64,000 nt of DNA from Geodermatophilus bullaregiensis (GTDB lineage: Bacteria; Actinomycetota; Actinomycetes; Mycobacteriales; Geodermatophilaceae): positions 4,836,001 through 4,900,000 of the forward strand of contig NZ_JAFBCJ010000001.1 of assembly GCF_016907675.1 (NCBI RefSeq), given 5' to 3'. Below, piece after piece: positions 16,914-24,291 of the stretch. Within the stretch, counting starts at the first letter, position 1. Each line of letters starts with the position of its first letter. Made by a program: the position numbers and the translations under genes. The notes under the pieces were generated by a model. That model had not been told where the DNA came from and made no database searches. It saw nothing but the letters and a program-made list of their open reading frames with translations.

Positions 16914-17443
16914 CAGTCCACCCCGGCGCGCTCGCTGCCGAGGTGCCGCAGGCTGCCGCCGGCGAGCTCGTAGCGGTTCATCGTCGACAGGCCGGGGGTG
17001 TAGACGTGCACGCTCACGGCCGGGCGTGTGCCCCGGTTGGCGACCCGGTGCACGTGGTGCGGCCCGAACGGGCGCACCCGCCCGGCCCACAGCTCGGTGG
17101 CGGCCTCGCGGACCGCGCCCGGGCGACCGCCGACGACGTCCTCGGTGAGCACCCCGCCGACGACGGCGAACGCGCAGGCGGAGCCGCCGTGGTCGTGCAG
17201 CGGCGTGCCCTGGCCGGGCAGCCACGAGAGCAGCCACACCTGGGCGCCGGCGAGGTCGGCGTGCAGGGACGGGTCGAGCAGGTCGGCGGCGTCACCGGTC
17301 GGCAGCAGGCCGGTCCAGCGGCTGGGCTCCCGGTGCTCGACGCGGGGCAGCCAGCCGTCGGCGGCGGCGAGCAGCGCGGCGGCCAGCGCGGCGGCCGACG
17401 TGGCGCGGGCGGTGTTCCGGGCAGGGGACAGCAGCGAGGTCAC
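16910..17443 (-). CDS. Cysteine dioxygenase
   Basis: Cysteine dioxygenase oxidises cysteine to cysteine sulfinate with a mononuclear iron. The 177-residue cupin shows the expected ligands: His83 and His85 in TPLHDHGGSAC and His132 in PHHVHRVANRG. Ser144, His146 and Tyr148 in AVSVHVYTPG form the catalytic Ser-His-Tyr set. Cys90 falls at the position of the mammalian Cys93 that can crosslink to Tyr. The GTG start follows GGGAG. The leader of about 150 bases upstream encodes a short Cys-ending peptide, pointing to control by cysteine supply. The rhodanese gene is coupled downstream. Confidence 0.92.
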   Translation of the reverse strand: MTSLLSPARNTARATSAAALAAALLAAADGWLPRVEHREPSRWTGLLPTGDAADLLDPSLHADLAGAQVWLLSWLPGQGTPLHDHGGSACAFAVVGGVLTEDVVGGRPGAVREAATELWAGRVRPFGPHHVHRVANRGTRPAVSVHVYTPGLSTMNRYELAGGSLRHLGSERAGVDW

Positions 17444-17516
17444 GTGGGGGTTCTCCCGAGCAGGACGCGCCGGGTCCCGTCAGGGGCGGCACGGAGGGGT
17501 GGCGGTCGGTCGGTGC

Positions 17517-17597
17517 TCAGCCGGCCGGACACAGCGCGCTGGCCACCCGCACCAGGTCCACGGCGGACCGGCGGGTGAGCGTCGGGGTGGCAGCCAC
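17517..17597 (-). CDS. Putative cysteine-responsive leader peptide (26 codons)
   Basis: A 26-codon frame starts with GTG at 17597 and ends with TGA at 17519-17517. Its sequence includes LTRRSAVDLVRVASALC followed by PAG. Short peptides with the pattern LTxRRAVDLxRVASxLC lie upstream of sulfur and cysteine genes in actinobacteria and are annotated as putative leader peptides. The single Cys codon is near the end, as expected for ribosome stalling. It lies 73 bases before the cysteine dioxygenase start. No other conserved frame exists in 17444-17640. Confidence 0.72.
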   Translation of the reverse strand: MAATPTLTRRSAVDLVRVASALCPAG

Positions 17598-17603
17598 CCG
17601 GCC

Positions 17604-17633
17604 ATGTGACCCCGGCACGGCATAGTGTGTCAA
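17604..17633 (-). promoter_or_regulatory. Candidate promoter for the leader peptide and cysteine dioxygenase operon
   Basis: On the minus strand a perfect TTGACA (17633-17628) is followed after 18 bases by TCACAT (17609-17604). Transcription would start about at the GTG of the leader peptide, making it leaderless, a common arrangement for such peptides in actinobacteria. The -10 match is only partial. Confidence 0.45.
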
Positions 17634-17724
17634 GTCGACCGGGTTGGTGCGTTTTGGCCGTCGCGTGCGGTGGGTCCCCGGCGAGGAGGAAGCGATGGGC
17701 GTCGGCCCCGCGTGCCTGGGCCGG

Positions 17725-18636
17725 TCAGCCGGGCAGGACGACGGTGCGCAGCTCGTGGGCGCCGTCGGCGCGGGTGGCCTCGTAGAACCAGCGCGCGCCG
17801 CCGCCCGGCAGCGCGACGACGTCGGCGTAGCGCAGCCCGTGCGGCGCGTGCGGGCTCTGCAGGTGGGGGCCGCCGGGCGCCGCGCGGAAGCCGCCCGCGC
17901 CGTCGGGCTCGGCCAGCCCGGTGCGCTCCTCCCAGTTCTCCTCCGCGGTGGCCCGGCCGTCGTAGAGCGCCCAGGTGCGGTCGCCGTCGAGCACGACGGT
18001 GCTGACGCGGACGCCGCGGGCGTCCCAGCTGCCGGGCGTGCCGGCCAGGGCGGTGCCGCGCCAGGTCCAGTCGACGCCGTCCGGGCTGGTGGCGTGCTCG
18101 GTGGTCATCCGGTCGGTGGCGTCGGGGTCCTCGAGCGGGTGCACCGAGGCCCACAGGTGCCACTGCTCGCCGTCCCAGCGGACGACGGGGTCCTTCGGCG
18201 CCTCGCGGTCGCTGCCGGGCAGCACGGTGCGCGGCTCGGCGGTGGCCAGCTCCGCGACCGTGGCGGCCTCGAGCAGGTCGACCCGCCAGTGCTTGGTGCC
18301 CGGCGTCGCGCAGCTGACGTAGAGCCGCCAGCGTCCCTCGGGCGTGTGCACCAGCGCCGGCCGCTCCAGCGACTCGGCGCCGAAGCGCTCCTTGCCCACG
18401 GCGAGGACCGGGTCGAAGCGCACGCCGTCGTCCGAGCGGGCCACCACGTTGCCGAACCCGCGGCCCTCACCCACCGGCCGGCGCAGGCGGTGGGCCAGCC
18501 ACCACGTGCCGTCGACCAGCAGCACCGACGGGGCGCCGGCCCACGACCCGGGGCGCGGGTCCTCGGGCTCGACGACGACCTCGGCGTCGGCCCAGAAGCG
18601 GTCGGGTGCCGGGGGGCGGGGCACGGACGCGGTCAC
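17725..18636 (-). CDS. Glycosidase-like five-bladed beta-propeller protein
   Basis: The product has 303 residues and no signal peptide, so it is probably cytoplasmic. Repeated propeller-blade motifs are visible: SVLLVDGTWWLAHRLRRP, GFGNVVARSDDGVRFDPVLA, RPALVHTPEGRWRLYVSC, KDPVVRWDGEQWHLWASVHP and RWFYEATRADGAHELRTVVL. This pattern of W-x-L/Y-Y-x-S blades resembles GH43/GH32-like glycosidases and related uncharacterised proteins. I could not fix the catalytic acids, so activity is uncertain. GTG 18636 was chosen for the short N-terminus before PDRFWADAEVV. It diverges from the sulfotransferase gene across 104 bp. Confidence 0.7.
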   Translation of the reverse strand: MTASVPRPPAPDRFWADAEVVVEPEDPRPGSWAGAPSVLLVDGTWWLAHRLRRPVGEGRGFGNVVARSDDGVRFDPVLAVGKERFGAESLERPALVHTPEGRWRLYVSCATPGTKHWRVDLLEAATVAELATAEPRTVLPGSDREAPKDPVVRWDGEQWHLWASVHPLEDPDATDRMTTEHATSPDGVDWTWRGTALAGTPGSWDARGVRVSTVVLDGDRTWALYDGRATAEENWEERTGLAEPDGAGGFRAAPGGPHLQSPHAPHGLRYADVVALPGGGARWFYEATRADGAHELRTVVLPG

Positions 18637-18740
18637 GCGGCAGCTCCGATCGGGAGAGGGGGTCGGCGGCTCCGCGACGGGGCAGCCCGGCCCCGTGTGT
18701 ACACCGCCGTCGCGTGCGGCCGGTCCACAGGCAGGACCTC

Positions 18741-19718
18741 GTGAGGGCCGACGCAGACCGGCTGCCGCAGTTCGTCGTCGCCGGCGCGCCCAAGGCCGGG
18801 ACGACGGCGCTGCACGCGGCACTGGCCACCCACCCCGGCCTGTACCTCTCGCCGGTCAAGGAGCCGAAGTACTACCTGACCGGCGGCCGGCCGCCGCCGC
18901 GCAGCGGCCAGCGCGGCCCCGGTGACGCGCACAGCGCCCGCGAGTGGGTCTGGCGGCGCGAGGACTACCTGCGGCTGTTCGACGGCGCGCCGGCGGGCGC
19001 GGTCCGCGGGGAGAGCACGCCGTTCTACCTGCACGACCGGGCGGCGCAGCGGCGGATGGTCGCCGACGTCCCGGGGATCAGGGTGGTCGCGATCGTGCGC
19101 GACCCGGTGGACCGTGCGTGGTCGAACTGGGTGCACCTGCGCGCCGACGGCCTGGAGCCCGAGGCCGACTTCGCCACCGCCGTCGAGCTGGAGGCGGAGC
19201 GGGTGGCCGACGGGTACGCGCCGTTCTGGCACTACCGGGGCCTCGGCCGCTACGGCGCGCAGTTGCGCGACCTGTACTCCCTCCTGCCGCGGGAGCAGGT
19301 GCTCGTGCTGCGCTACCGGCAGCTGGTCGACACCCCGCGCGAGACGCTCGACCGGGTCAGCTCCTTCCTCGGGGTCGAGCCCGGGGTGGCGCACACGGTG
19401 GCGCCGGAGAACGTCAAGCCGTACGTGGCCGACGGGGTCCGTCACCGGGTGCTGGCCCGGCTGGCCCGTTCCGGCGCCGCGCTGGGTGCCTACGCCCCGC
19501 CGCAGGTGTGGCGGCAGGTGTCGAGGCCGCTGGTGGCCGCACTGCATGCCGGCCGCGCGCCGCGGCCACCGATGTCGGTCGAGGTGCGCCGCGCCGTCCT
19601 CGCGCCGCTGCTGCCCGACATCGCGCTGCTCGAGGAGCTCACCGGTGAGTCCTTCGACGACTGGCGCCGCGACACCGGCCGCGGTGACTTCCGCTCCCGC
19701 CGTCCCGCTCCGGCCTGA
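18741..19718 (+). CDS. PAPS-dependent sulfotransferase
   Basis: The 325-residue protein transfers sulfate from PAPS to an unknown acceptor. The 5'-phosphosulfate loop is QFVVAGAPKAGTTALHAAL near residue 10, followed by SPVKEPKYYL. The 3'-phosphate binding region is RVVAIVRDPVDRAWSNWVHL near residue 115, with the conserved Arg and Ser. RYGAQLRDLYSLLPREQVLV and LRYRQLVDTPRETLDRVSSF follow in the family order. The GTG start has only a weak AGGAC upstream. Its position beside glycosyltransferases suggests a carbohydrate or glycolipid acceptor. Confidence 0.9.
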   Translation: MRADADRLPQFVVAGAPKAGTTALHAALATHPGLYLSPVKEPKYYLTGGRPPPRSGQRGPGDAHSAREWVWRREDYLRLFDGAPAGAVRGESTPFYLHDRAAQRRMVADVPGIRVVAIVRDPVDRAWSNWVHLRADGLEPEADFATAVELEAERVADGYAPFWHYRGLGRYGAQLRDLYSLLPREQVLVLRYRQLVDTPRETLDRVSSFLGVEPGVAHTVAPENVKPYVADGVRHRVLARLARSGAALGAYAPPQVWRQVSRPLVAALHAGRAPRPPMSVEVRRAVLAPLLPDIALLEELTGESFDDWRRDTGRGDFRSRRPAPA

Positions 19719-19870
19719 CGCCGCTCCGTCCGGTCGGTGCTCGGTCGCCGGCCGGTCCCCGCGGTCGGCGCCGTGGTCCGCGAGGCCGCCGTCGAGGGGT
19801 GCTGCGGATCCGTGGACACGGCTCTGACCTGGGGATTCACCGCGCACGGGTCCCGCGGGTCCGGTAGGCT

Positions 19871-19886
19871 TCGAACACCTGATCGA
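19871..19886. promoter_or_regulatory. LexA (SOS) box upstream of the 13E12/HNH gene
   Basis: The sequence TCGAACACCTGATCGA matches the actinobacterial and Bacillus-type SOS box TCGAAC-N4-GTTCGA with one mismatch (A for T in the second half). It lies 17 bases before the GTG at 19903. Some 13E12-family genes of mycobacteria are DNA-damage inducible, so LexA control of this gene is plausible. Confidence 0.6.
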
Positions 19887-19902
19887 ACCGGTGGGAGGTG
19901 TC

Positions 19903-21112
19903 GTGGACGAGCTGGCTGCCGTGCTGGACGCGCTCGCCTCCGATGACCTGCCGGCGGTGTCCGGCCCGCAGCTGCTCGAGCGGCTCCGGAGGCTGCTGGC
20001 CGCGCAGAACCGGCTGGCGGCCGAGGTGGCCCGCACCGTGCGGCAGGCCGAGCTGACCTCCGCCGCGGAGCACGACGGGCTGAAGACGATGGCGTCGTGG
20101 CTGCGCGGGCACGGGCACCTGTCGACGGGTGAGGCCGGGCGGGTGGTGGCCACCGGCCGCGCGCTGGAGCAGCTGCCGGCGGTGGCGGCCGCGTGCGCCG
20201 CCGGGGCGGTCACCGCCGGGCAGGCCGCGCTGCTCGCGCCGGTGGCCGAGCCGGGCAACCTGGCCCGCGCCGCCGCCCAGGACGTCGACCTGGCCGAGGT
20301 CGACGCCGCGCTGGCGGTTGCCGCGAGCCTGCAGACCCATCAGGAGCTGGCCGGCACGGTGCGCGGCTATCTGGACCGGCTCGATCCCGACGGGCCCGAG
20401 CCCGACCCGACCGAAGGACGCCGGCTGGTCATCGCCAAGCACGCCGACGGCGCCCTGAGCATCCGCGGGCAGCTCGATGCCGCCGGCGGGGAGAAGCTGC
20501 AGGCCGTCCTGGAGTCCGTCGTGCAGGCCGACCGGCCCGCCGGCGACGAGCGCAGCCGCGCCCATCGCCTCGGCGACGCGCTGGTGCAGCTGGCCGACAA
20601 CGCTCTCGCGTCGGGGAGCCTGCCCACCCTGCGCGGACACAAGCCGCAGATCGCCGTGGTCATCGACCTGGCGGACCTGGCCGACCCCGGCACCGGACCC
20701 GGCGCCGCCCGGATGGGGTTCGGCGCGGTCATCTCCGCCGCCCGCGCCCGCTGGCTGGCCTGCGACGGCGCGGTCTCCCGCGTGGTGTTCGGCCCCGACG
20801 GCGCTCCGCTGGACCTGGGCCGCGAGCAGCGCCTGGCCGACCGGCCGGCCCCTCCGCAGGGGCCCGCCGCGAGCTCGCGAGTGGCGGGGGGCGGAGGGGT
20901 CCTTTCACTGGTGGTGCGAGGTGCACCACCTGGTGCACTGGCTCGACGGCGGTGGGACCAGCCTGGAGAACTCGGCGCTGCTGTGCGAACGGCACCACGC
21001 CAAGGTCCACCACGGCTTCCGCGTCGAACGACGACCGGACGGGCGATGGCGCACCTGGCGCCCCGACGGCACCGAGATCGTCACCGGCGCCGGCCTGCAA
21101 CCGGCCGCCTGA
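19903..21112 (+). pseudogene. DUF222/13E12-family HNH endonuclease, interrupted by a palindromic repeat
   Basis: The first 315 codons read as a normal DUF222 protein (DELAAVLDALASDDLPAVSG, LRRLLAAQNRLAAEVARTV, HKPQIAVVIDLADLAD, LDLGREQRLADR). Then about 60 bases of the palindromic repeat at 20846-20907 replace the roughly 25 residues that normally hold the first zinc-binding cysteines (RDRxCxxxGC). The rest of the HNH domain continues in another frame: HWWCEVHHLVHWLDGG, SLENSALLCERHHAKVHHGF and WRPDGTEIVTG, ending at TGA 21112. The nuclease is therefore both frameshifted and missing a metal-binding segment. GTG 19903 follows a GGAGG site and an SOS box. Confidence 0.85.
20846..20907. repeat. 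Palindromic repeat, copy 1 (inside the HNH gene)
   Basis: CCCCTCCG...GGGCCCGCC pairs with GGCGGG...CGGAGGGG around a GCGAGCTCGCGAGT loop, and the element ends GGGGTCCTT. Two further copies lie at 23659-23715 and 31881-31934. It is the only copy inside a coding region. Confidence 0.7.
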
Positions 21113-21134
21113 CGACACCGGGGCACCGACATGT

Positions 21135-21416
21135 GTGGCATTCGGCGGCGCCTACGCGGTGCTCGCCTACGTCGCCCGGGCCGCCGTCACCACCTACGGC
21201 GGGCTGTCGCCGGGCAGATGGTGCGCGGGCTCGCCTGGCCGAGACCACGCCGGGTCCGCTGATCATGGTGGTGCGGTTCGTCGCCTTCCTCGGCGCCTTC
21301 CGCGCCCCGGCGGCTTCGATCTGCTGTTCCGCCTCCGGTGGCCGGTGCTGCGCACGCTCGGCGTCTGCACCGTCCTCGGGCTGGCCGCCGGCCTGGCCGG
21401 GCTGCCGGTCGGGTGA
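21135..21416 (+). pseudogene. chrA: Chromate transporter (CHR family) remnant
   Basis: Pieces of a ChrA-type transporter survive in three frames over 280 bp. FGGAYAVLAYVARAAVTTYG is followed by LSPG and, after a frame change, QMVRGLA. A third piece reads LAETTPGPLIMVVRFVAFLG, the conserved LAETTPGPL-x-M-V region of the CHR domain. The C-terminal LRWPVLRTLGVCTVLGLAAG ends at TGA 21416. Full-length members have about 400 residues, so most of the gene is gone. It follows directly on the broken HNH gene, making 19900-21420 a region of gene decay. Confidence 0.7.
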
Positions 21417-21499
21417 GCGCGGGTGACCGGCGCCGGGCCGGGTAGGGCTCCTCTCCGGAGAGGCGCGCAGACCGCGTGCCGACGACGGGAGGGACCGAC

Positions 21500-22921
21500 A
21501 TGGCCATCGCCACCACCAACCCGGCCACCGGCGAGACGCTCAAGACCTACGAGCCGCTGTCGGACGAGGCCGTCGACGAGCGGCTCGACCGGGCGGTCGC
21601 CGCGTTCCGCTCCTACCGGCTGACCCGCCCCGAGGAGCGGGCCGGCTGGCTGCGCGCGGCTGCCGACGTCCTCGACGGCGACACCGACGCCGTCGCCGAG
21701 CTCATGGTCACCGAGATGGGCAAGACGCTGGCTGCGGCCAGGGCCGAGGTCGGCAAGTGCGCCAAGGGGCTGCGCTACTACGCCGAGCACGGCCCGGCGA
21801 TGCTCGAGCCGCGGCCGGCCGACGCCGGGGCGGTGGGCGCCGAGGACGCCTACGTCGTCCACCAGCCGATCGGCGTGGTGCTCGCCGTCATGCCGTGGAA
21901 CTTCCCGCTGTGGCAGGCCATGCGCTTCGCCGCGCCGGCGCTCATGGCCGGCAACGTCGGCCTGCTCAAGCACGCCAGCAACGTGCCGCAGACGGCGCTC
22001 TACATCGAGGAGCTGTTCCGCAAGGCCGGCTTCCCCGCCGACGTCTTCCAGACCCTGCTGATCGGCTCGGGGGCGATCGAGCGCGTGCTGCGCGACGACC
22101 GCGTCGCCGCCGCCACCCTGACCGGCAGCGCCCCGGCCGGGCAGTCGGTGGCCTCCATCGCCGGCGACGCGCTGAAGAAGACCGTGCTCGAGCTCGGCGG
22201 CAGCGACCCCTACATCGTCATGCCGTCGGCCGACCTCGACCGCGCCGCCGAGGTCGCCGTCACCGCCCGTTGCCAGAACAACGGGCAGAGCTGCATCGCG
22301 GCCAAGCGGTTCTTCGTGCACACCGACGTCGCCGAGGAGTTCACCCGCCTGTTCGCCGAGAAGCTCTCGGCGCTGGTCGTCGGCGACCCCATGGACGAGG
22401 CCACCCAGGTCGGCCCGCTGGCCACCGAGTCCGGCCGGGAGGACGTCGAGCGGTACGTGCAGGACGCAGTCGACAAGGGCGCCACCGTCGTCGCCGGGGG
22501 CAAGCGCCCCGACCGGCCGGGCTGGTTCTACGAGCCGACCCTGCTCACCGGGATCACGCCGGAGATGGACCTCTACGACGAGGAGGTCTTCGGCCCCGTC
22601 GCGGCGCTGTGGACGGTCTCCTCGCTCGAGGAGGCCATCGACATCGCCAACAGCCACCCCTACGGCCTGGGCAGCAACCTCTGGAGCGAGGACGCCGAGG
22701 AGCGGGCCACCTTCATCCGTGACGTCCAGGCGGGCATGGCCTTCGTCAACGGCATGGTCACCAGCTACCCCGAGCTGCCCTTCGGCGGGGTCAAGCAGAG
22801 CGGCTACGGCCGCGAGCTGACCGAGCTCGGCATGTACGAGTTCACCAACGCCAAGACGGTCTGGATCGGCCCGCGCAGCAGCGAGCAGGCGCAGGGCAAC
22901 ACCGCCAGCGCGTCGGAGTGA
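21500..22921 (+). CDS. NAD(P)+-dependent succinate-semialdehyde dehydrogenase-like aldehyde dehydrogenase
   Basis: The 473-residue protein has the full aldehyde dehydrogenase fold. MAIATTNPATGETLKTYEPL at the start is typical of GabD-like enzymes, and GVVLAVMPWNFPLWQAMR supplies the oxyanion Asn. Glu231 lies in VLELGGSDPYIV and the catalytic Cys265 in QNNGQSCIAAKRF, with EEVFGPVAALWTV near residue 360. The pattern fits succinate-semialdehyde dehydrogenase, which feeds GABA or 2-oxoglutarate-derived semialdehyde into the TCA cycle. Cofactor and exact substrate remain open. A GGGAGG site precedes the ATG. The gene stands alone and ends in a very strong hairpin. Confidence 0.9.
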   Translation: MAIATTNPATGETLKTYEPLSDEAVDERLDRAVAAFRSYRLTRPEERAGWLRAAADVLDGDTDAVAELMVTEMGKTLAAARAEVGKCAKGLRYYAEHGPAMLEPRPADAGAVGAEDAYVVHQPIGVVLAVMPWNFPLWQAMRFAAPALMAGNVGLLKHASNVPQTALYIEELFRKAGFPADVFQTLLIGSGAIERVLRDDRVAAATLTGSAPAGQSVASIAGDALKKTVLELGGSDPYIVMPSADLDRAAEVAVTARCQNNGQSCIAAKRFFVHTDVAEEFTRLFAEKLSALVVGDPMDEATQVGPLATESGREDVERYVQDAVDKGATVVAGGKRPDRPGWFYEPTLLTGITPEMDLYDEEVFGPVAALWTVSSLEEAIDIANSHPYGLGSNLWSEDAEERATFIRDVQAGMAFVNGMVTSYPELPFGGVKQSGYGRELTELGMYEFTNAKTVWIGPRSSEQAQGNTASASE

Positions 22922-22927
22922 GCCCGT

Positions 22928-22968
22928 CCCCGCCCGGGCGCGCCGTTTCCCGGCGCGCCCGGGCGGGG
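22928..22968 (+). terminator. Strong hairpin terminator after the aldehyde dehydrogenase gene
   Basis: An 18-bp perfect stem, CCCCGCCCGGGCGCGCCG (22928-22945) with its complement at 22951-22968, closes a five-base TTTCC loop. It starts seven bases after the stop codon. There is no U-tract. Confidence 0.8.
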
Positions 22969-23072
22969 TAGCGGACGACGCATCCGACCGGCCCCTGAGC
23001 AGCGGGGACGCCGGCGACGGTTCGACGTGGTGCCGTGCCCGCACGGGCGCGGGCACCCGGACAGGAGCACTC

Positions 23073-23657
23073 GTGACGACGACGACGGACAACCACTTCA
23101 TCGCCCAGTCGGTGCACGACCTCGGCACCGCCCTGTGGTTCGGCGGCTCGGTCATGGGCATCGCCGGCGTCAACAAGTCCGGCAGCGACCTGACCGCGGG
23201 CATCGACAAGGTCCGGGTGGCCAGCTCCGCCTGGTCGCGGTTCCAGCCGGCGCAGTTCGGCGGCATCGCGGCCACGCTGGTCACCGGCCTGCAGCTGACG
23301 CGCAGCAACAAGCAGCGGCTGGCGCTGCAGAAGGGCTACGCGACGGTCGGCACCCTCAAGGCGGCGCTCACCGTGGCCGGTGCCGGCGCCACCGCGTACG
23401 CCGCCTACTCGGGCGCGCAGATCGGGAAGCTGGCCGAGCAGGCCGCCAGGGACGGGAGCCTGGAGGTCAAGGACGCGACACTGCCCTCGGCCGGCACCCC
23501 GGCGGAGATCGAGAAGTGGCAGGCCCGCCAGCGGGTCACCCAGGCCGCCGTCCCGGCGCTGGCCGGCGCGGTCATCGTGTGCAACGCCTGGCTCGTGCAG
23601 TCCTACCGCATCGGCTCGACGGTGAGGGGCCTGCTCGGGCGGCTGCTGCCGGACTGA
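23073..23657 (+). CDS. Hypothetical membrane protein
   Basis: The product has 194 residues. After FIAQSVHDLGTALWFGGSVM it shows hydrophobic stretches near residues 15-30, 60-75 (QFGGIAATLVTGLQL), 90-115 (TLKAALTVAGAGATAYAAYS) and 160-180 (AVPALAGAVIVCNAWLVQSY), suggesting three or four membrane segments. Between them is a charged region of about 40 residues. I do not recognise a named family; the layout resembles small DUF4149- or DoxX-like proteins, but I cannot confirm either. The gene starts with GTG and is followed at once by a copy of the palindromic repeat. Confidence 0.75.
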   Translation: MTTTTDNHFIAQSVHDLGTALWFGGSVMGIAGVNKSGSDLTAGIDKVRVASSAWSRFQPAQFGGIAATLVTGLQLTRSNKQRLALQKGYATVGTLKAALTVAGAGATAYAAYSGAQIGKLAEQAARDGSLEVKDATLPSAGTPAEIEKWQARQRVTQAAVPALAGAVIVCNAWLVQSYRIGSTVRGLLGRLLPD

Positions 23658-23658
23658 C

Positions 23659-23715
23659 GAGGACCCCTCTGCCCCACACAGCTCAGGCTCGCGGCGGGCC
23701 CCTGCAGGAGGGCCG
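23659..23715. repeat. Palindromic repeat, copy 2 (diverged)
   Basis: It shares GAGGACCCCTC and GCTCGCGGCGGGCCCCTGC with the inverse of copy 1, but the stem is degraded in the left half. It begins directly after the TGA of the small membrane protein gene. Confidence 0.6.
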
Positions 23716-23743
23716 CCCGTCCGCCACACCTCGCCGGGGGGCG

Positions 23744-23784
23744 CCCGGCCCCGGTCCCCGCGCACCGCGGGGGCCGGGGCCGGG
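23744..23784. terminator. Bidirectional hairpin terminator
   Basis: A 19-bp stem starts CCCGGCCCCGG at 23744-23762 and pairs with 23766-23784 across a three-base loop, with one G-T wobble. It abuts the stop codon of the leftward gene at 23785 and lies 86 bp after the rightward membrane protein gene. Confidence 0.75.
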
Positions 23785-24201
23785 TCACGTCCGCACCGCC
23801 ACGCAGACCCACTGCCCGCCCGCGTCGCCCGGGCGGGACTCCAGCACGGTGACGGTCGTCGCCGCGGCGGCCACCGCCAGCCGGGCCGTCCCGTCGTCGC
23901 CGGGCCGGTCCGGCAGCGGGAGCAGCGGACCGGGCAGCGACACCTCGACCACGAAGCCGTCCGGGGTGGGCAGGGCGCGCAGCAGCCGCGGGCCGGCCGC
24001 CGCGGAGGACCGGGCGGCGTCGGCCACCAGGACCTCCGACACCAGCAGCACCACCTCGTCGACGACGGCGGCGGGACACCCGGCGGCCTCGGCCCGCGCC
24101 CGCACCCACGCCCGCGCCTCGGCCGGCCGCTCCACCTCGGTGGCCTCGCCGTCCCGCTCCCCGGCGACGTCCCCGTCGACGTCGTCTCCACTCTCGGTCA
24201 C
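23785..24201 (-). CDS. HATPase-like (RsbW-related) protein with degenerate ATP site
   Basis: The 138-residue product resembles serine-kinase anti-sigma factors in outline: an N-terminal helix (ARAWVRARAEAAGCPAAVVD), the helix that normally carries the ATP/Mg Asn (VVLLVSEVLVADAARSS) and C-terminal strands ending GGQWVCVAVRT. In active members the helix reads SExVxNAxxH. Here the Asn is replaced by Asp or Ala and the following His is gone. Kinase activity is therefore doubtful and a binding role more likely. It is the last gene of a leftward run of four signalling genes, 90 bp after the MEDS-HATPase gene, with a GGAGGGG site before GTG 24201. Confidence 0.65.
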   Translation of the reverse strand: MTESGDDVDGDVAGERDGEATEVERPAEARAWVRARAEAAGCPAAVVDEVVLLVSEVLVADAARSSAAAGPRLLRALPTPDGFVVEVSLPGPLLPLPDRPGDDGTARLAVAAAATTVTVLESRPGDAGGQWVCVAVRT

Positions 24202-24291
24202 CGCACGACCACCCCTCCGGGCAGAACGAGTGGCTGCTCCGGGGGGTGCGGGAGGCCAGCGGGCCGTTGCGGAGCCGTGACCCGCTCGCGG

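Noticed and set aside
17695..18744. An ATG at 17695 with a strong GAGGAGG site opening a long rightward frame
   Set aside because: The frame runs antisense through the whole glycosidase-like gene and has low-complexity composition. The ribosome-site likeness appears to be chance.
24258..24286. AGCGGG/CCCGCT dyad between the MEDS-HATPase and HATPase-like genes as an ANTAR target
   Set aside because: Only a six-bp stem with a long loop; it lacks the paired hexaloop hairpins expected for ANTAR binding.
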